Origin: Epiperipatus broadwayi
Taxonomy: Eukaryota > Onychophora > Udeonychophora > Euonychophora > Peripatidae
Assembly: GCA_028023455.1 (NCBI GenBank)
Contig: JAQFVV010012508.1
Span: 2,477,877-2,541,876 of the forward strand
Length of the DNA stretch: 64,000 nucleotides
Reading direction: 5' to 3'
The first letter of the stretch is position 1, and the number at the start of each line of letters is the position of its first letter. The position numbers and the translations under genes were made by a program. Of the stretch, positions 35,940 to 46,605 are shown in pieces. Under the pieces are notes generated by a model that made no database searches, was not told where the DNA came from, and saw nothing but the letters and a program-made list of their open reading frames with translations.

Positions 35940-37140
35940 CTTAATTTTGTTGAATGAATGAGAGGGTCCAATTGTTGGGAGGACTCCCAGGGGTCTAAAT
36001 CCTAGTTCTTTTGAGGGAGGGGTCTGGGATGAGGGCGCTGTGGTGATCGTTACCAATGTTGGTTTTTCTCATTCACAAGATAGAAAAAATAACGTTATTT
36101 ATGGTGATTCTTTAACGTTATCATTATGAGTGATTTTATCCATGTATTATTGCAAAATAGGTCACAGTTTGGCCTCATGATTCTAATTGCAAGTGATCCA
36201 CCTTATTTAACTTTATTACTTCCAATGTTGCTATTGATAGGGCTGGCCTTTTGCTGTTCATGTGATTTTCATGATGGATTAGAATGGTTTTCAGCAGAGA
36301 CATTTTGAAGCTTGGATTTTTTTCCCTTTGTTCTCCATAGGTTTTCCATAATTTTTCCAAAGTATTCAGGATTGCTCTCTTGTGAAGATATTCAAGGCCA
36401 TTTGGAAGAACTGAACAGAAGATTGATTTAGTCCATATTTTATGTTATCTCCAAGTGTTTTCCTATTTCTCAACTTTCCCAATATTGTACTCCTAAAAGA
36501 CTATTCATATTTGATTTCTAGACTTTACAAATAATTCCTAATTGTAACATTCATTTGTCTTTAATGGTTAATACAAACCCTTTCCCTTTTCATATGTATC
36601 CTTCCCCCTTCATTATGTTGCTCCAGAATTTCATTTATACCATTCTTTGTAAACATCTTATTTAACTATATTTGTACCTTTTTTGATGAATAAACTTTCA
36701 TCACTGAGAAAAAAAGAATTAAAAGTTTATAGATAGATTCCATCTGAGGAAATCTCAATTTGGTCACTAAGGTGAAACTACTGTGCTCAACTTTTCATTT
36801 TGATCTTAAATGACACTTGATTTCTCAAACATGGGACTATAGGATAAAGAAATGTAGTGAAGAGTGAATGTAACATGTCCTGGAAAGATTAATCAATTTT
36901 TCCCATCAATGTAACAATGCATAAAACATTATACAATTTGTATATAATACTTTGAAGACTATATTATTTCAATTTATTGTATTATTTGCTTTGAAAATAA
37001 TTTGCTTATTAAATATCTGCTTTATTAGCAACATTCTTTAAAAATGAAGAAATAAAATTATATAGCTCTGCCCTATGACGGCACGAATCTTTATAAAATG
37101 GACGTCGACTCACCCCAACCCCGTTAAATTAAATATTTAA
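35940..37140. other. Less AT-rich stretch with G-rich patch and 3'-UTR-like end
   Basis: 36005-36045 is G-rich (GAGGGAGGGGTCTGGGATGA, then GGGCGCTG), unlike the rest of the window. From about 36290 to 36715 the plus strand looks like a 3' untranslated region, ending with GATGAATAAACTTTCATC and an A-rich run near 36710, so it may be a processed transcript or last exon. Near 37075-37130 another CpG-containing patch (GACGGCACG, GGACGTCGAC) occurs. No protein was recognised in any frame. Confidence 0.25.
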
Positions 37141-37577
37141 ACTTTAACATAAAATGGATTTTATTAATGGTATTTAAATAGAAAGATGCAAAATTAGACT
37201 TCTTTTATTGTAGTTGACAAGGGTCAAAGTTTTTTTCAGTGTAGCAGGCCAAAAAACGTATAATTTGTAGTTGGTATTTGGAAGAGTTTATATCGTTTCA
37301 GTTTATTGTATATATTGTATACAATAATAATCTTGTTCAGAATTTCGAAGTAAGATATAAAAGGCAAATAACTGAAAATCGATTTAACTTTTAAAAACCG
37401 ATTTATTGAAGTAAGGAAATACTGTAGTCATTTCGTAAGTAATATTTAACTAATCATGGTTTAACTTTGCTATGTCCATAAAATACACTTTTAGACAGAT
37501 TATTTGGGGGTAAAAGTTACAGAGATAAATATATTTGAAACACTCCATAGTAGCGTTATGCATTCTTTCTATTTCTT

Positions 37578-37690
37578 TTTTTCCCCAGATGTCATAGCAT
37601 CGGCCGGGAGGCGAACCCGCAACAACCGTCTGCAACCAACTGCTTGCTTGCAAGGCGGCTGCGCTGATCTCTCGGCTAACAACGCTTGAC
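37578..37690 (-). mobile_element. tRNA-derived SINE, family E, copy with 15-bp duplication
   Basis: On the minus strand the unit runs GTCAAGCGTTGTTAGCCGAG ... GGGTTCGCCTCCCGG, CCGATGC, then TATGACATCTGGGG and an A run. It is flanked by exact direct repeats TTCTTTCTATTTCTT (37563-37577 and 37691-37705). Acceptor strands GCGTTGT and CCGATGC pair with one mismatch or wobble; GGGTTCGCCTC is a good B box. It is the least decayed family E copy here by B box and duplication. Confidence 0.88.
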
Positions 37691-37997
37691 TTCTTTCTAT
37701 TTCTTAAATTGAAGTTATATATATTAACATAAATAAGTTCGCGCATTAATATAGAAATTAAAGAAGTGTTCATTAATTGCCGAGTTACTAATTTCTATGT
37801 AGAATCCTTACATAGTATTTATTTAAATATTAAATTGAAAAATTACTTAAGCGTGTAATAATAAAATTTAAAATAAATGATGCAAAGCTTAAAATTAAAT
37901 GCTAAATGGGTAAGTCAACTAATCGCTACGATAAAAGATTTATTCTCGTAGTAGAAATTTTGAAAATGACTGAAAAGTAAATTAACATATTACTTAA

Positions 37998-39022
37998 ATG
38001 CAGGTATATTGTCGATATTGAACTTAATGTAATTATAAGGGATTTGAACTCAGACTTTCAAGTTCCCTATAGCTGTCCACTCCATCTTATATAACTGATA
38101 CACTTGACCACATACATGTGAAAAAGATAAATGATCTTTAATATACATATTTTGTGCTGAACTAGCACATGCCAATTGGTCCAGATCATCATCTCCCACA
38201 TATATATATATACAATCAGTGCTCAGTTTTTATTAAGATAGCACATCTTCAAACTTTAATGGACAGGCTTCAATCTTCTCCATCCTCCAACTCGTCAGTC
38301 ATCCATATCATCGAAAATCTGATGATGGAACATCCAAAACCCTTGATACCAACATTATTGTCATACCTACACATATAGGGGCATAATATGTTCATTTAAA
38401 TACACAAGAGAGATGGGTAGAGTACAGGCTGAATATGTAATATTTAAATACAAGTACATTGTCGATACTGTACTTAATGTATGTGGTCAAGATGGAGTGG
38501 ATAGCTATAGTGAGCTTGAAATACTGGGTTCAAATCCCTTCTAATTACATTAAGATCAGTATCAACAATATACTTGTATTTAAATATTACATATTCAGCC
38601 TGTATTCTGCCCATCCCTCTTCTGTGTATTTAAATGGACATATTAAGGTGCTATATGTAAGGGGTCAGAGTGACTTAAAGTCAACATGGGTGTGACAATA
38701 ATATTGGCATAAACAAGAGTTTTGAATGTTCCATCATCAGATTTTCAGTGACATGGATGGCTGAAGAGTGAGAAGATTGAAACCTTTCCATTAAAGTTTG
38801 AAGATTTGCTATCTTTCACATAAACTGATCACTGATTGTGTATATGTGTGGGAGATGGTGATCTGGACCAACTGATGAATGCTGGTTCAGCACACAATAC
38901 ATATATTGGAGATCATTTATCTTTTTCACATGTATGTGGTCATGTGTATCGGTAGTATAAGATGGAGTGGATAACTGTAGGCAGCTTGAAAGTCTGAGTT
39001 CAATTCTCTTCTAATTAAACAT
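37998..39022. mobile_element. Composite of family C segments (inverted, short and full copies)
   Basis: From the left: an inverted C copy from 38036 (AAGGGATTTGAACTCAGACT) to about 38440; a short plus-strand C 3' end at about 38473-38548 (GTGGTCAAGATGGAGTGGAT to CAAATCCCTTCT); then a plus-strand C copy from about 38590 to 39022 ending GAGTTCAATTCTCTTC. The phrase ATTGTCGATA...ACTTAATGT occurs at 38009, at 38458 and, inverted, near 38548-38575. The central pieces AATATTACATATTCAGCCTG and its inverse pair with each other. The layout suggests one insertion inside another or template switching between copies. Confidence 0.7.
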
Positions 39023-39584
39023 CCTACTGTAAATGTTGGTTCCTATTATATACTACTAAAGTAAATTATTTTTTATAAAAGACCCAGTCATGCCTATATC
39101 TTAACTTTATGTGTGTGTCTATATATATAATCTAGCGAACCATCATTGATTAAATATTAATGATCTATACCGTTACAATGATTTGCAAAATCTAAAATGA
39201 TAACAAATTGATAGAAATTGTTTCTATCTTTCACAGAATATATTTAATGTAATAAAACTGTTTTGGATATGGTATTAATTATGATTATGTGTTTGCAAAA
39301 TATTTACTAATATAAGGACCTACTTTAGTATGGTTGCAAATGTTTAAATCTTCAGCATATCTGAAGATGATAAGTTTGTTAGTTGAAACATAATATGTAG
39401 CGTAAGAGATTGGTCAATTTCTTTTTTTTTTTACACTGAATAGTATTTATCATTTTGTGTCATGTCTCCAAAAAAATGCTGAGATTTGTTGATATAATTA
39501 CACACACACATATATATATATATTTGCAAGGAAATTAAATCATACATCATGTGACTTAATTTAACAAGCTTGTACTACAAATGT
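39023..39584. other. AT-rich sequence with a family A-like core
   Basis: Near 39369-39402, CTGAAGATGATAAGTTTGTT followed by AGTTGAAACATAA resembles the CTGA(T/A)GA - stem - GAAAC core of families A and B, without visible inverted arms. A (CA)n(TA)n run lies near 39502-39522. The start of family K flank (AAATCATACATCATGTGACT) lies near 39535. Confidence 0.45.
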
Positions 39585-39860
39585 TATATAATGAGTAGTA
39601 ATAATTCTTAACAAGCTTTTTCGAATATCCCTGTCCTCAGACCATTTTCTAGCTGGATTTAAAGACATACAGATGTCTGAAAAATTCAGTTTTTCTACTT
39701 AATAGTTAACTATTAGATAAATGCTGGACTTCAGCTGGTATTTTTAAATCTAATGTCTGAAAATATCCTAATAACTCACTGATGACAGTCACAGCTAGAA
39801 ACTGGTCTGAGGATAGGGATATTCAGAAAAGCTTGTTAAGAACTATTAACATTCATTATA
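39585..39860. mobile_element. Palindromic element, family K, copy 1
   Basis: Arms pair from TATATAATGAG and TTCTTAACAAGC on the left to GCTTGTTAAGAACTATTAAC on the right. CGAATATCCCTGTCCTCAGA pairs with GGTCTGAGGATAGGGATATT. The right arm has CTGATGA (39779-39785) and GAAAC (39798-39802), wording it shares with family B (ACTGATGA, AGCTAGAAACT, GTCTG). Non-coding. Confidence 0.78.
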
Positions 39861-40393
39861 CATTATATATACATACAGACAATTTGAACTACAAATTGAA
39901 CTGCAATGTATTGTTAAAAATAACAAGGATTAAAATAAACAACCATATGCTTTAATGTAAATATAGAATAGATGCATTAATGGGGATGCTCAAAAGACTA
40001 TTGAAGACTACTACAAAATCTTCTAAAGGCAGTTATAAAATCTGCAGAGAAATCAACTATAAAAATTATGGTTAAGCCAATGAAAGTTGATGACAGTCAC
40101 AGTTAGAAACCGGTCTGAGGATAGGGATATTCGGAAAAGCTTGTTAAGAACTATTAACACTCATTATATATATATATACAGACAATTTGAACTATAAATT
40201 GTACTGCAATGTATTGTTAAAAATAATAAGAATTAAAATGACCAACCATATGCTTTAATGCAAATATAGAATAGATGCATTAATGGGGCTGCTCAAAAGA
40301 CTATTGAAGACTACTACAAAATCTTCTGAAGGAAGCTATAAAACCTGCAGAGAAATCAACTATAAAAGTTATGGTTAAGCCAATGAAAGCTGA
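39782..40393 (+). repeat. Tandem duplication of a 306-bp unit (K end plus flank)
   Basis: The unit starting TGACAGTCACAGCTAGAAAC at 39782 is repeated from 40088 (TGACAGTCACAGTTAGAAAC). Both include GACAATTTGAACTA, ATATGCTTTAATG, GAATAGATGCATTAATGGGG and end AAGCCAATGAAAG. The copies differ by scattered changes. The unit couples the 3' end of family K to about 250 bases of other sequence, so that sequence may be part of a longer K-type element arranged in tandem. Confidence 0.85.
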
Positions 40394-40875
40394 TATATAT
40401 ATATGTTAGACAAATATCTTTAAGAATTACCATGTCATGACACTGCTTGGATAATATAATAAAATAATCAGCAGAATAATGGAATCATAAATCACTAATA
40501 AACTAAGATTTATTAATCTTCCATTTTTATCACATGGTCGCCATAATAAATTCTACTAAGTGATTATAAATTGAGGATTACTATACAATATATAACATAA
40601 ATTACATCAAACTTAAAAACAGTTGATATGATTAGTACCGTTCTATTATATGAATACGTAATTAAAGAGACACAATTTCTGTTAAAACCAACATATGATA
40701 ATAAAAAATGCTGAGAAATTTGTCTTCCCAAATGTTTTTTCTGCCTACCAAAAATTTTTGCTGGTCATGGAAAAAAAATATTCTTAAATAAGATCTTCAA
40801 GTCATAAAATGAAAAAAACATCTTTGCAAATTTTTTTTCATTGAAAATAATAAATAAATGGATTAAAAATAAAAT
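40394..40875. other. AT-rich sequence
   Basis: Nothing recognised. The wording near 40455-40510 (AATAATCAGCAGAATAATGG, AACTAAGATTTATTAATCTT) recurs near 45062-45100, so both places share an unnamed old repeat. Confidence 0.45.
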
Positions 40876-42006
40876 AATGATGGCATAAAAAATGATGGCA
40901 TAAAAAATGATGGCATAAATAATGATGGCATAAATAATGATGGCATAAAAAATGATGGCATAAATAATGATGGCATAAAAAATGATGGCATAAAAAATGA
41001 TGGCATAAATAATGATGGCATAAAAAATGATGGCATAAATAATGATGGCATAAATAATGATGGCATAAAAAATGATGGCATAAAAAATGATGGCATAAAT
41101 AATGATGGCATAAAAAATGATGGCATAAATAATGATGGCATAAAAAATGATGGCATAAAAAATGGCATAAATAATGATGGCATAAATAATGATGGCATAA
41201 AAAATGATGGCATAAATAATGATGGCATAAAAAATGATGGCATAAAAAATGATGGCATAAATAATGATGGCATAAATAATGATGGCATAAATAATGATGG
41301 CATAAAAAATAATGGCATAAAAATGATGGCATAAAAATGATGGCATAAATAATGATGGCATAAATAATGATGGCATAAAAAATGATGGCATAAAAATGAT
41401 GGCATAAATAATGATGGCATAAAAAATGATGGCATAAAAAACAATGGCATAAAAAATGATGGCATAAATAATGATGGCATAAATAATGATGGCATAAAAA
41501 ATGATGGCATAAAAAATGATGGCATAAATAATGATGGCATAAAAAATGATGGCATAAAAAATGATGGCATAAATAATGATGGCATAAAAAACGATGGCAT
41601 AAAAAATGATGGCATAAATAATGATGGCATAAAACACGATGGCATAAAAAATGATGGCATAAATAACGATGGCATAAAAACGATGGCATAAAAAATGATG
41701 GCATAAATAATGATGGCATAAAAAATGATGGCATAAATAATGATGGCATAAATAATGATGGCATAAAAAATGATGGCATAAAAAATGATGGCATAAATAA
41801 TGATGGCATAAAAAATGATGGCATAAAAAATGATGGCATAAATAATGATGGCATAAAAAATGATGGCATAAATAATGATGGCATAAAAAACGATGGCATA
41901 AAAAATGATGGCATAAAAAATGATGGCATAAAAAATGATGGCATAAAAAACGATGGCATAAAAAATGATGGCATAAATAATGATGGCATAAATAATGATG
42001 GCATAA
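40876..42006. repeat. 15-bp satellite with two alternating unit types
   Basis: About 76 units of 15 bases: GATGGCATAAAAAAT (type A) or GATGGCATAAATAAT (type T). The two types differ by one base and are mixed in a non-random-looking order with short recurring words such as AAT, ATT and AATA. A few units have a CGAT for TGAT change or a loss of one to three bases (near 41161, 41325, 41390, 41680). Since 15 is five codons, all three minus-strand frames stay open for long stretches (a MPSFF-type repeat), but the plus strand has a stop in each unit. I treat the open frames as a by-product. Confidence 0.95.
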
Positions 42007-43194
42007 ATGGTGTCTTCAGAAAAATTTCTTACATATGATCATGAAAACTGATCTGCATATGTAGGTAAGGTAAGATTTTTTTTTATTTATGAAAACGAAT
42101 AAAATTGGCAAATAAGATTTAAAACTTGTGAGCACTAGTTTTTGTGGATTTGTGATGTTTAAAATTTTATGGAATTGACTTCTTACTACACTTACTTTAA
42201 ATTTGATTTTAGAATAATCGTAAGATCTTCTGATAGCGTATTATTACATAAAACCTCTGGTAATATTACAAAGATATATTAAACAATATAATTATGAAGG
42301 ATGGATAAAAAAAACAATCAGATATTCTATTAAACTAAGCAAGCTAGCCTTACATCATGAATTAAAAAAAAATTCTTGACAATTCCTTAAGAGATTACCT
42401 TTGCTGCATCTTAAATTAGGTTTTAGTAATATCTTTGATTCAATAATAGCACAGGAATTCCTAGATAGGTCACATTGGATAGTCATCATTGAAAAATATT
42501 GTTATAAAATAAGGACAATCAATCAGAATGATAAAACTAAATATAAAAATAGACTGGAAGGTTTTTCAACAAGCATAAACAAAGCCTGTTTTAGATTATG
42601 ATAAAAATCATCCATACCTTAAATGTCTCCCAAACATATGTTGAAAAATCTTGTCTTACTAAGGAGGAGAGAATATTTAAAGGGTAAAACCAATGTTAAA
42701 AAATGAAGGAGAGTGTAAGTGAAAATATGCCATACAGAAAAGTCAAATGATTTGGATTCATTTATTTAGAACTGAAATGGAACCATTAAAGCATTGAGCA
42801 AGAAAGACCAAATTTTATTTTAAATAAAACTAAAGCTCACTAGGGAATACAACTACAAATACAACATATATTGCCAAAGGACTTTGTTTTGTATAATAAA
42901 GTACAATTTAATTTAAATCATATGGTCAGACAGCTAGATACAATATTCTAGTTAAAAGTAAAATTTCCTATTGACCCGAACAGAACTTATCTAACCTAGG
43001 ATCCAGTCCAAGAAGAAAACTAAAATTCCATAAAGCCAAACTCTTAAAATTTGAAATCAATGTCCCAAGAAGATAAAAAGGAAAATCCAAGTAATGAAAC
43101 AATTCCAGAACAGAAAATTCATTCGCAAACATTGGCAACCAAATTACAAAAATTAAAAAAAAGACAGTGTTTCTACACTATGAGGAAGAAACGA
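42007..43194. other. AT-rich sequence, nothing firmly recognised
   Basis: Short plus-strand frames at 42401-42601 and 43051-43269 are lysine/asparagine-rich and have no motif I know. The second overlaps the start of the nested palindrome. Confidence 0.35.
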
Positions 43195-43352
43195 GCAAAG
43201 TCTACAAATATAATATTAATATCATCTATGTTCTTTATTACATTTACAGTGCTTTTTTGTACAATCTAATATGACAGTTTTAATAAGTAAAAGTTCTGAA
43301 GAAGATCGCTGGGGCAATCAAAACTTTCATATTAGGTTGTAAAAAAAAGCAT

Positions 43353-43914
43353 TTGTAAAATAATATAGGCGCTATTGCACCTGAACGCAAAGCTACTTTA
43401 TACTTAAAACAAAATAAAATTATACTATTCTGCAAGCGCTTTCAAGAGATGTGCTCTCATCTTCATAGCTCTATGTGAATTAATTATATGCAATTATGCA
43501 AAGTTCAAGGTTAATTGATCCATTTTCTTGAGATCATGAAACATATATTAAAGCTCAGTCAGATCCATCACATTATTCAATTTTTTGCAATTCATCAAAA
43601 ATAACAGGACATCAGTGTGAACCTCAAGATGTCAGCCTGGTCTGCAAAGAAAGGTATGATTTAAAAAGAAAAGTTAATGAGGCCTGCTTCATAGCAATGG
43701 ATTGCAATGCCATCAACCACAAGGACACATGTTTCATGATCTCAAGAAAATGGAGCAATTAACCTTGAACTTTGCATAATTGCACATTCACTTAGAGCTA
43801 TGATGATGAGAGCATGTCTCTTGAAAGCATTTGCAGAATAGTATAATTTTATTTTGTTTTAAGTATAAAGTAGCTTTGCATTCAGGTGCAATAATCGCCT
43901 ATATTATTTTACAA
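43353..43914 (+). mobile_element. Palindromic element, family F, built on a Penelope-like 3' end
   Basis: The left arm (about 43353-43541, starting TTGTAAAATAATATAGGCG) is an inverted copy of the right arm (about 43735-43914). The loop and start of the right arm encode the end of a PLE protein, so the left arm is an inverted copy of the 3' end including the last dozen or so codons. The right arm carries GATGATGAGAGCATGTCTCT then TGAAAGC, a stem flanked by the usual core with changes. Confidence 0.75.
43604..43762 (+). pseudogene. Penelope-like protein, C-terminal end of GIY-YIG endonuclease
   Basis: An open frame of 52 codons to a TAA at 43760-43762 reads TGHQCEPQDVSLVCKERYDL then KRKVNEACFIAMDCNAINHK and DTCFMISRKWSN. 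The pattern (basic residues, then EA.FI, then N..NHK, and a final W) is the usual tail of PLE endonuclease proteins. The start is truncated; no catalytic GIY-YIG residues are included. The last codons lie in the right arm of the palindrome. The call is by motif order only. Confidence 0.55.
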
Positions 43915-44015
43915 GTATATTTTATTTGCACGCAAAGTTTTCGAGTTGGATTTGAATTACAAAAAAAAGCATTGTAAAAGTAATAAAAACATAGATGATA
44001 TTAATATTATATGGA

Positions 44016-44424
44016 TTTGGAAATGTAATAGGAAAGGCAAAAACAACAGAGCTGTTTACTTATCAGGCAAGATTACAGGAAAGAAAGAAGTTTCTTATAG
44101 TTCTGATTCTAGTAAAAAAAATAACAAGCAAAAGCAATAAACGAAGTTATAATTTCACCATCAAATTCACTTTTCTACACACCAAACAAAATTGTTATAA
44201 AGAAAAAAGTTTCAATTACAGTTCTAATAAAGAAATCAGCAAAGAAAAGACTATAGTAATTTAAAGGACCACTGTAAGTGAAAGATAGCAGCAAAGAGAA
44301 GTATGCAAAAGTTCTCAATTGACTAAAATAGTAACTGTAGACACTCAGACAGCAACTGAAGCTGAAGAAAAAAATATCATTCTACATGAAAAAAATAAGA
44401 AACATGTTCAAGTATATAAATATC
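44016..44424. other. A-rich sequence
   Basis: Two overlapping lysine-rich frames (43946-44264) with no recognisable product. Confidence 0.35.
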
Positions 44425-44720
44425 ACATGTTCACCTCCTCTTATGCTTGTGTATAACTGGCTAAAACAGACACAACTCACTATATATATATATATTGCCA
44501 CACACAGCAAGCTAGAGTAATCAATGGATCCTAAGATCTAGATGCAGTGCTTTCAGATCCAAGGCTCCTCACTGATGAAGGCCACAAGCCAGAAACTAGG
44601 CTGGGGATATTGGATGAACCGGCACTAAATAGGGATTTTATGCACAAGACTTCTGGCATCCATTGATTACTCTGGTTGGCACAGGGTGGCACTACTGTAT
44701 GGAGAGTTTTGCCTATTTAT
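44425..44720 (+). mobile_element. Palindromic element, family B, variant with TA-rich insert
   Basis: Leader ATATCACATGTTCACCTCCT, then GGCTAAAACAGACACAACTC and a TATATATA run not seen in the main form, then TTGCCACACACAGCAAGC. It continues with GATCCTAAGATCTAGATGCA through CTGATGAAGGCCACAAGCC and GAAAC to TGTATGGAGAGTTTTGCC. The copy at 21010 has related wording (GTGGCAATATATATATTGAG), so these two form a subfamily. Confidence 0.75.
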
Positions 44721-45152
44721 CATGATCATGATGTCCTGCATCTCTAATTCTATTTTCAGAAAGAATGCAGTGTATTGCTAATAAATGGCAATAGTTGAAA
44801 TGATTAGCTGATCAAGAACAACCAATCAAAACATAGAATTAATTGATCTCAAATTACAATATGATTCACATACTTTAATATAATACTAAAGCATAGACAT
44901 CAATCAGAACTTTGGAAAACTAAGAAGACATGTACAGGGACTAGAAAAAAGGTTGTAGAAAGTATGCAGATTATGGTAAAGTTTGCATACAATAATGTAT
45001 ATATTGGGTTAGGGCTCAACTCTGGAACTTCAATGCCAAGATTCTGTTCGGATGTAATACTAAAATAATCAGCAGATTAGTAAACTAAGATTGATTAATC
45101 TTCCATTCATCTTAAATAGTATCAATAATCTGTAAAGCGCATATTCATTATG
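44721..45152. other. AT-rich sequence
   Basis: Apart from the short repeat shared with 40455-40510, nothing was recognised. Confidence 0.4.
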
Positions 45153-45340
45153 TAAGTAATATATATTAGGGCTATAACCTCAAGACTATGCGCTTAAAAT
45201 GCGACAGTAGAGACCTCTACAAATCTAGACACAAGATTGTCTTTTAAAGTTATTAATCTTGTGTTTAGATTTGTAGAGGTCCCTACTGTCGCCTTTTAGG
45301 CACATAATCTTAAGGTTATAACCTTAATATATATTACTTA
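45153..45340. mobile_element. Hairpin element, family I, diverged copy
   Basis: Outer ends TAAGTAATATATATTAGGGC and GGTTATAACCTTAATATATA pair; inside, GAGACCTCTACAAATCTAGA pairs with the inverse near 45262-45285 (TTTAGATTTGTAGAGGTCCC). Wording such as AGGGACCTCT and AACCTTA is shared with the 27401 element, though the loop is longer here. A relative rather than a recent copy. Confidence 0.7.
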
Positions 45341-45788
45341 AATAGTATTGCAATTTCATAAAGAGAGCATTAATTTACCTTTAGCACAACAGTTTTTAAG
45401 TTTGAAATAATTTACATTATACATCACAAAGTAATTGACAAATTTTAATTACTTATTATATTTACAATATAATCATAAATTGTGAATTATGTTGTAGTAA
45501 ATAATGTAAATTATATCAAACCTAAATCTGCTGTATCAAATGTATATCATCACTATATTGATAATATAATCAGTATTACTAAAATTATTACAAATTATTA
45601 TCTAATATAACTTAATTTTGTCATGAATCATGCTGGGACTTACTTAAATAATTATTAATTCTTACAATTTAATATATATATAAGTATTAATTTTATTGTA
45701 CTTCTCACTTAACAACAGCTTTTTAAAAATAATTATACTAATAATTATCAATAATTATTTGCCTATCTAAAGATTATTATATTATCTG
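45341..45788. other. AT-rich sequence
   Basis: Nothing recognised. Confidence 0.4.
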
Positions 45789-45988
45789 TAAGCCAATCAA
45801 CACTTGGAAAATCACAATATCAATAACAATCAACAATTTCAAACCGTTGTCAAGGCAACCTCTTTTTAACAATAAAAGTGGAATTGCCTTGATAACAGTT
45901 TGAAATTGTTGATTGTTATTGATATTACGATTGTCTAAATGTTGATTGGCTTTTAATGATTTCTTACAAACCCATTTAACCTTGAGCA
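45789..45988. mobile_element. Hairpin element, family H, copy 2
   Basis: Arms from AAGCCAATCAACACTTGGAA to TAAATGTTGATTGGCTTTTA pair nearly throughout, with TCAACAATTTCAAACCGTTG inside. The right end extends to TTACAAACCCATTTAACCTT, the inverse of the left extension of copy 1. The loop is short (TTTTTAACAATAAAAGTGG). Confidence 0.82.
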
Positions 45989-46495
45989 TTATTATATTTA
46001 TATATAAACTTCTTTTTCATCAAACACATAAAGACATAGTTTGAATTATAGAGTATACCAGTCTAAAAGGAACTGTAGTACTAATGACTAAAATTTACTA
46101 GATATATAATGAAAGCATGAGATAAACATATTTTCAAACCATTGCATTAACTAGGTAGATAAAAAAATAGAATTATGTTAAAACAATAAATACTGTGTAT
46201 GAGATAATTATAATCATTTTTAAATGTAAATAATTATGCTATCTACAATGAATGTTTTTTTTTGTATGTTTTGTAAATAATTATTTAATAACAAATATAC
46301 TATTTTAATAAAAAAAAAAAAAATCTTTTGACAATGTTTAGTTAACTTCTTCAATGACTGTCTTTATTTTTTGAATTTTAATGTATATGTTTGAATATTA
46401 TATAAGTAGATACTATTTAAATTGTATTTATATGTTGGACTATTTCCATCATCTAATATGAGTATTGATCGTCTTTAGAAAAAATTAACTTTATT
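45989..46495. other. AT-rich sequence
   Basis: A run of about 13 A lies near 46311. Nothing else recognised. Confidence 0.4.
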
Positions 46496-46605
46496 TGATG
46501 AGTAGGCATTAGATAGGGATTTTATGCACTAGCCTTCTGGCATCCATTGATTACTCTGGTTGGCACAGGGTGGCACTACTGTATGGAGAGTTTTGCCTTG
46601 TTTTA
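46496..46605 (+). mobile_element. Palindromic element, family B, right end only
   Basis: TGATGAGTAGGCATTAGATA to GTATGGAGAGTTTTGCCTTG, i.e. the last 110 bases of the family. It directly abuts the next palindrome. Confidence 0.75.

Larger units (their letters stand above)
43195..44015. repeat. Nested palindromes around a PLE fragment
   Basis: Outer arms: 43205-43265 (AATATCATCTATGTTCTTTA, then CATTTACAGTGC) pair with 43950-44010. On the left, GCTTTTTTGTACAATCTAAT (43251) also pairs with TATTAGGTTGTAAAAAAAAG (43330), giving a small hairpin whose loop holds CTGAAGAAGATCGCTGGGGC, a further CTGAAGA-stem core. Inside lies the larger palindrome at 43353-43914. The order suggests one palindromic element inserted into, or next to, another. 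Confidence 0.65.

Noticed and set aside
36126-36360. Coding exon at the overlapping 60-codon frames on both strands
   Set aside because: Both frames are short, share no family motif and have no splice signals; the region looks more like untranslated sequence.
40765-42004. Long minus-strand open frames of 270-388 codons over the 15-bp satellite (MPSFF-type repeats)
   Set aside because: The unit length is a multiple of three, and the minus-strand unit has no stop in any frame, so open frames arise without selection. All three frames are equally open, and frame-breaking units are present.
40876-42006. CRISPR-like array
   Set aside because: There are no unique spacers: the 15-base units run directly into each other and the context is a eukaryotic genome.
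42401-43269. Lysine-rich frames as the N-terminal part of the Penelope-like protein at 43604
   Set aside because: The frames differ, no PLE motif is present, and a palindrome boundary lies between them.
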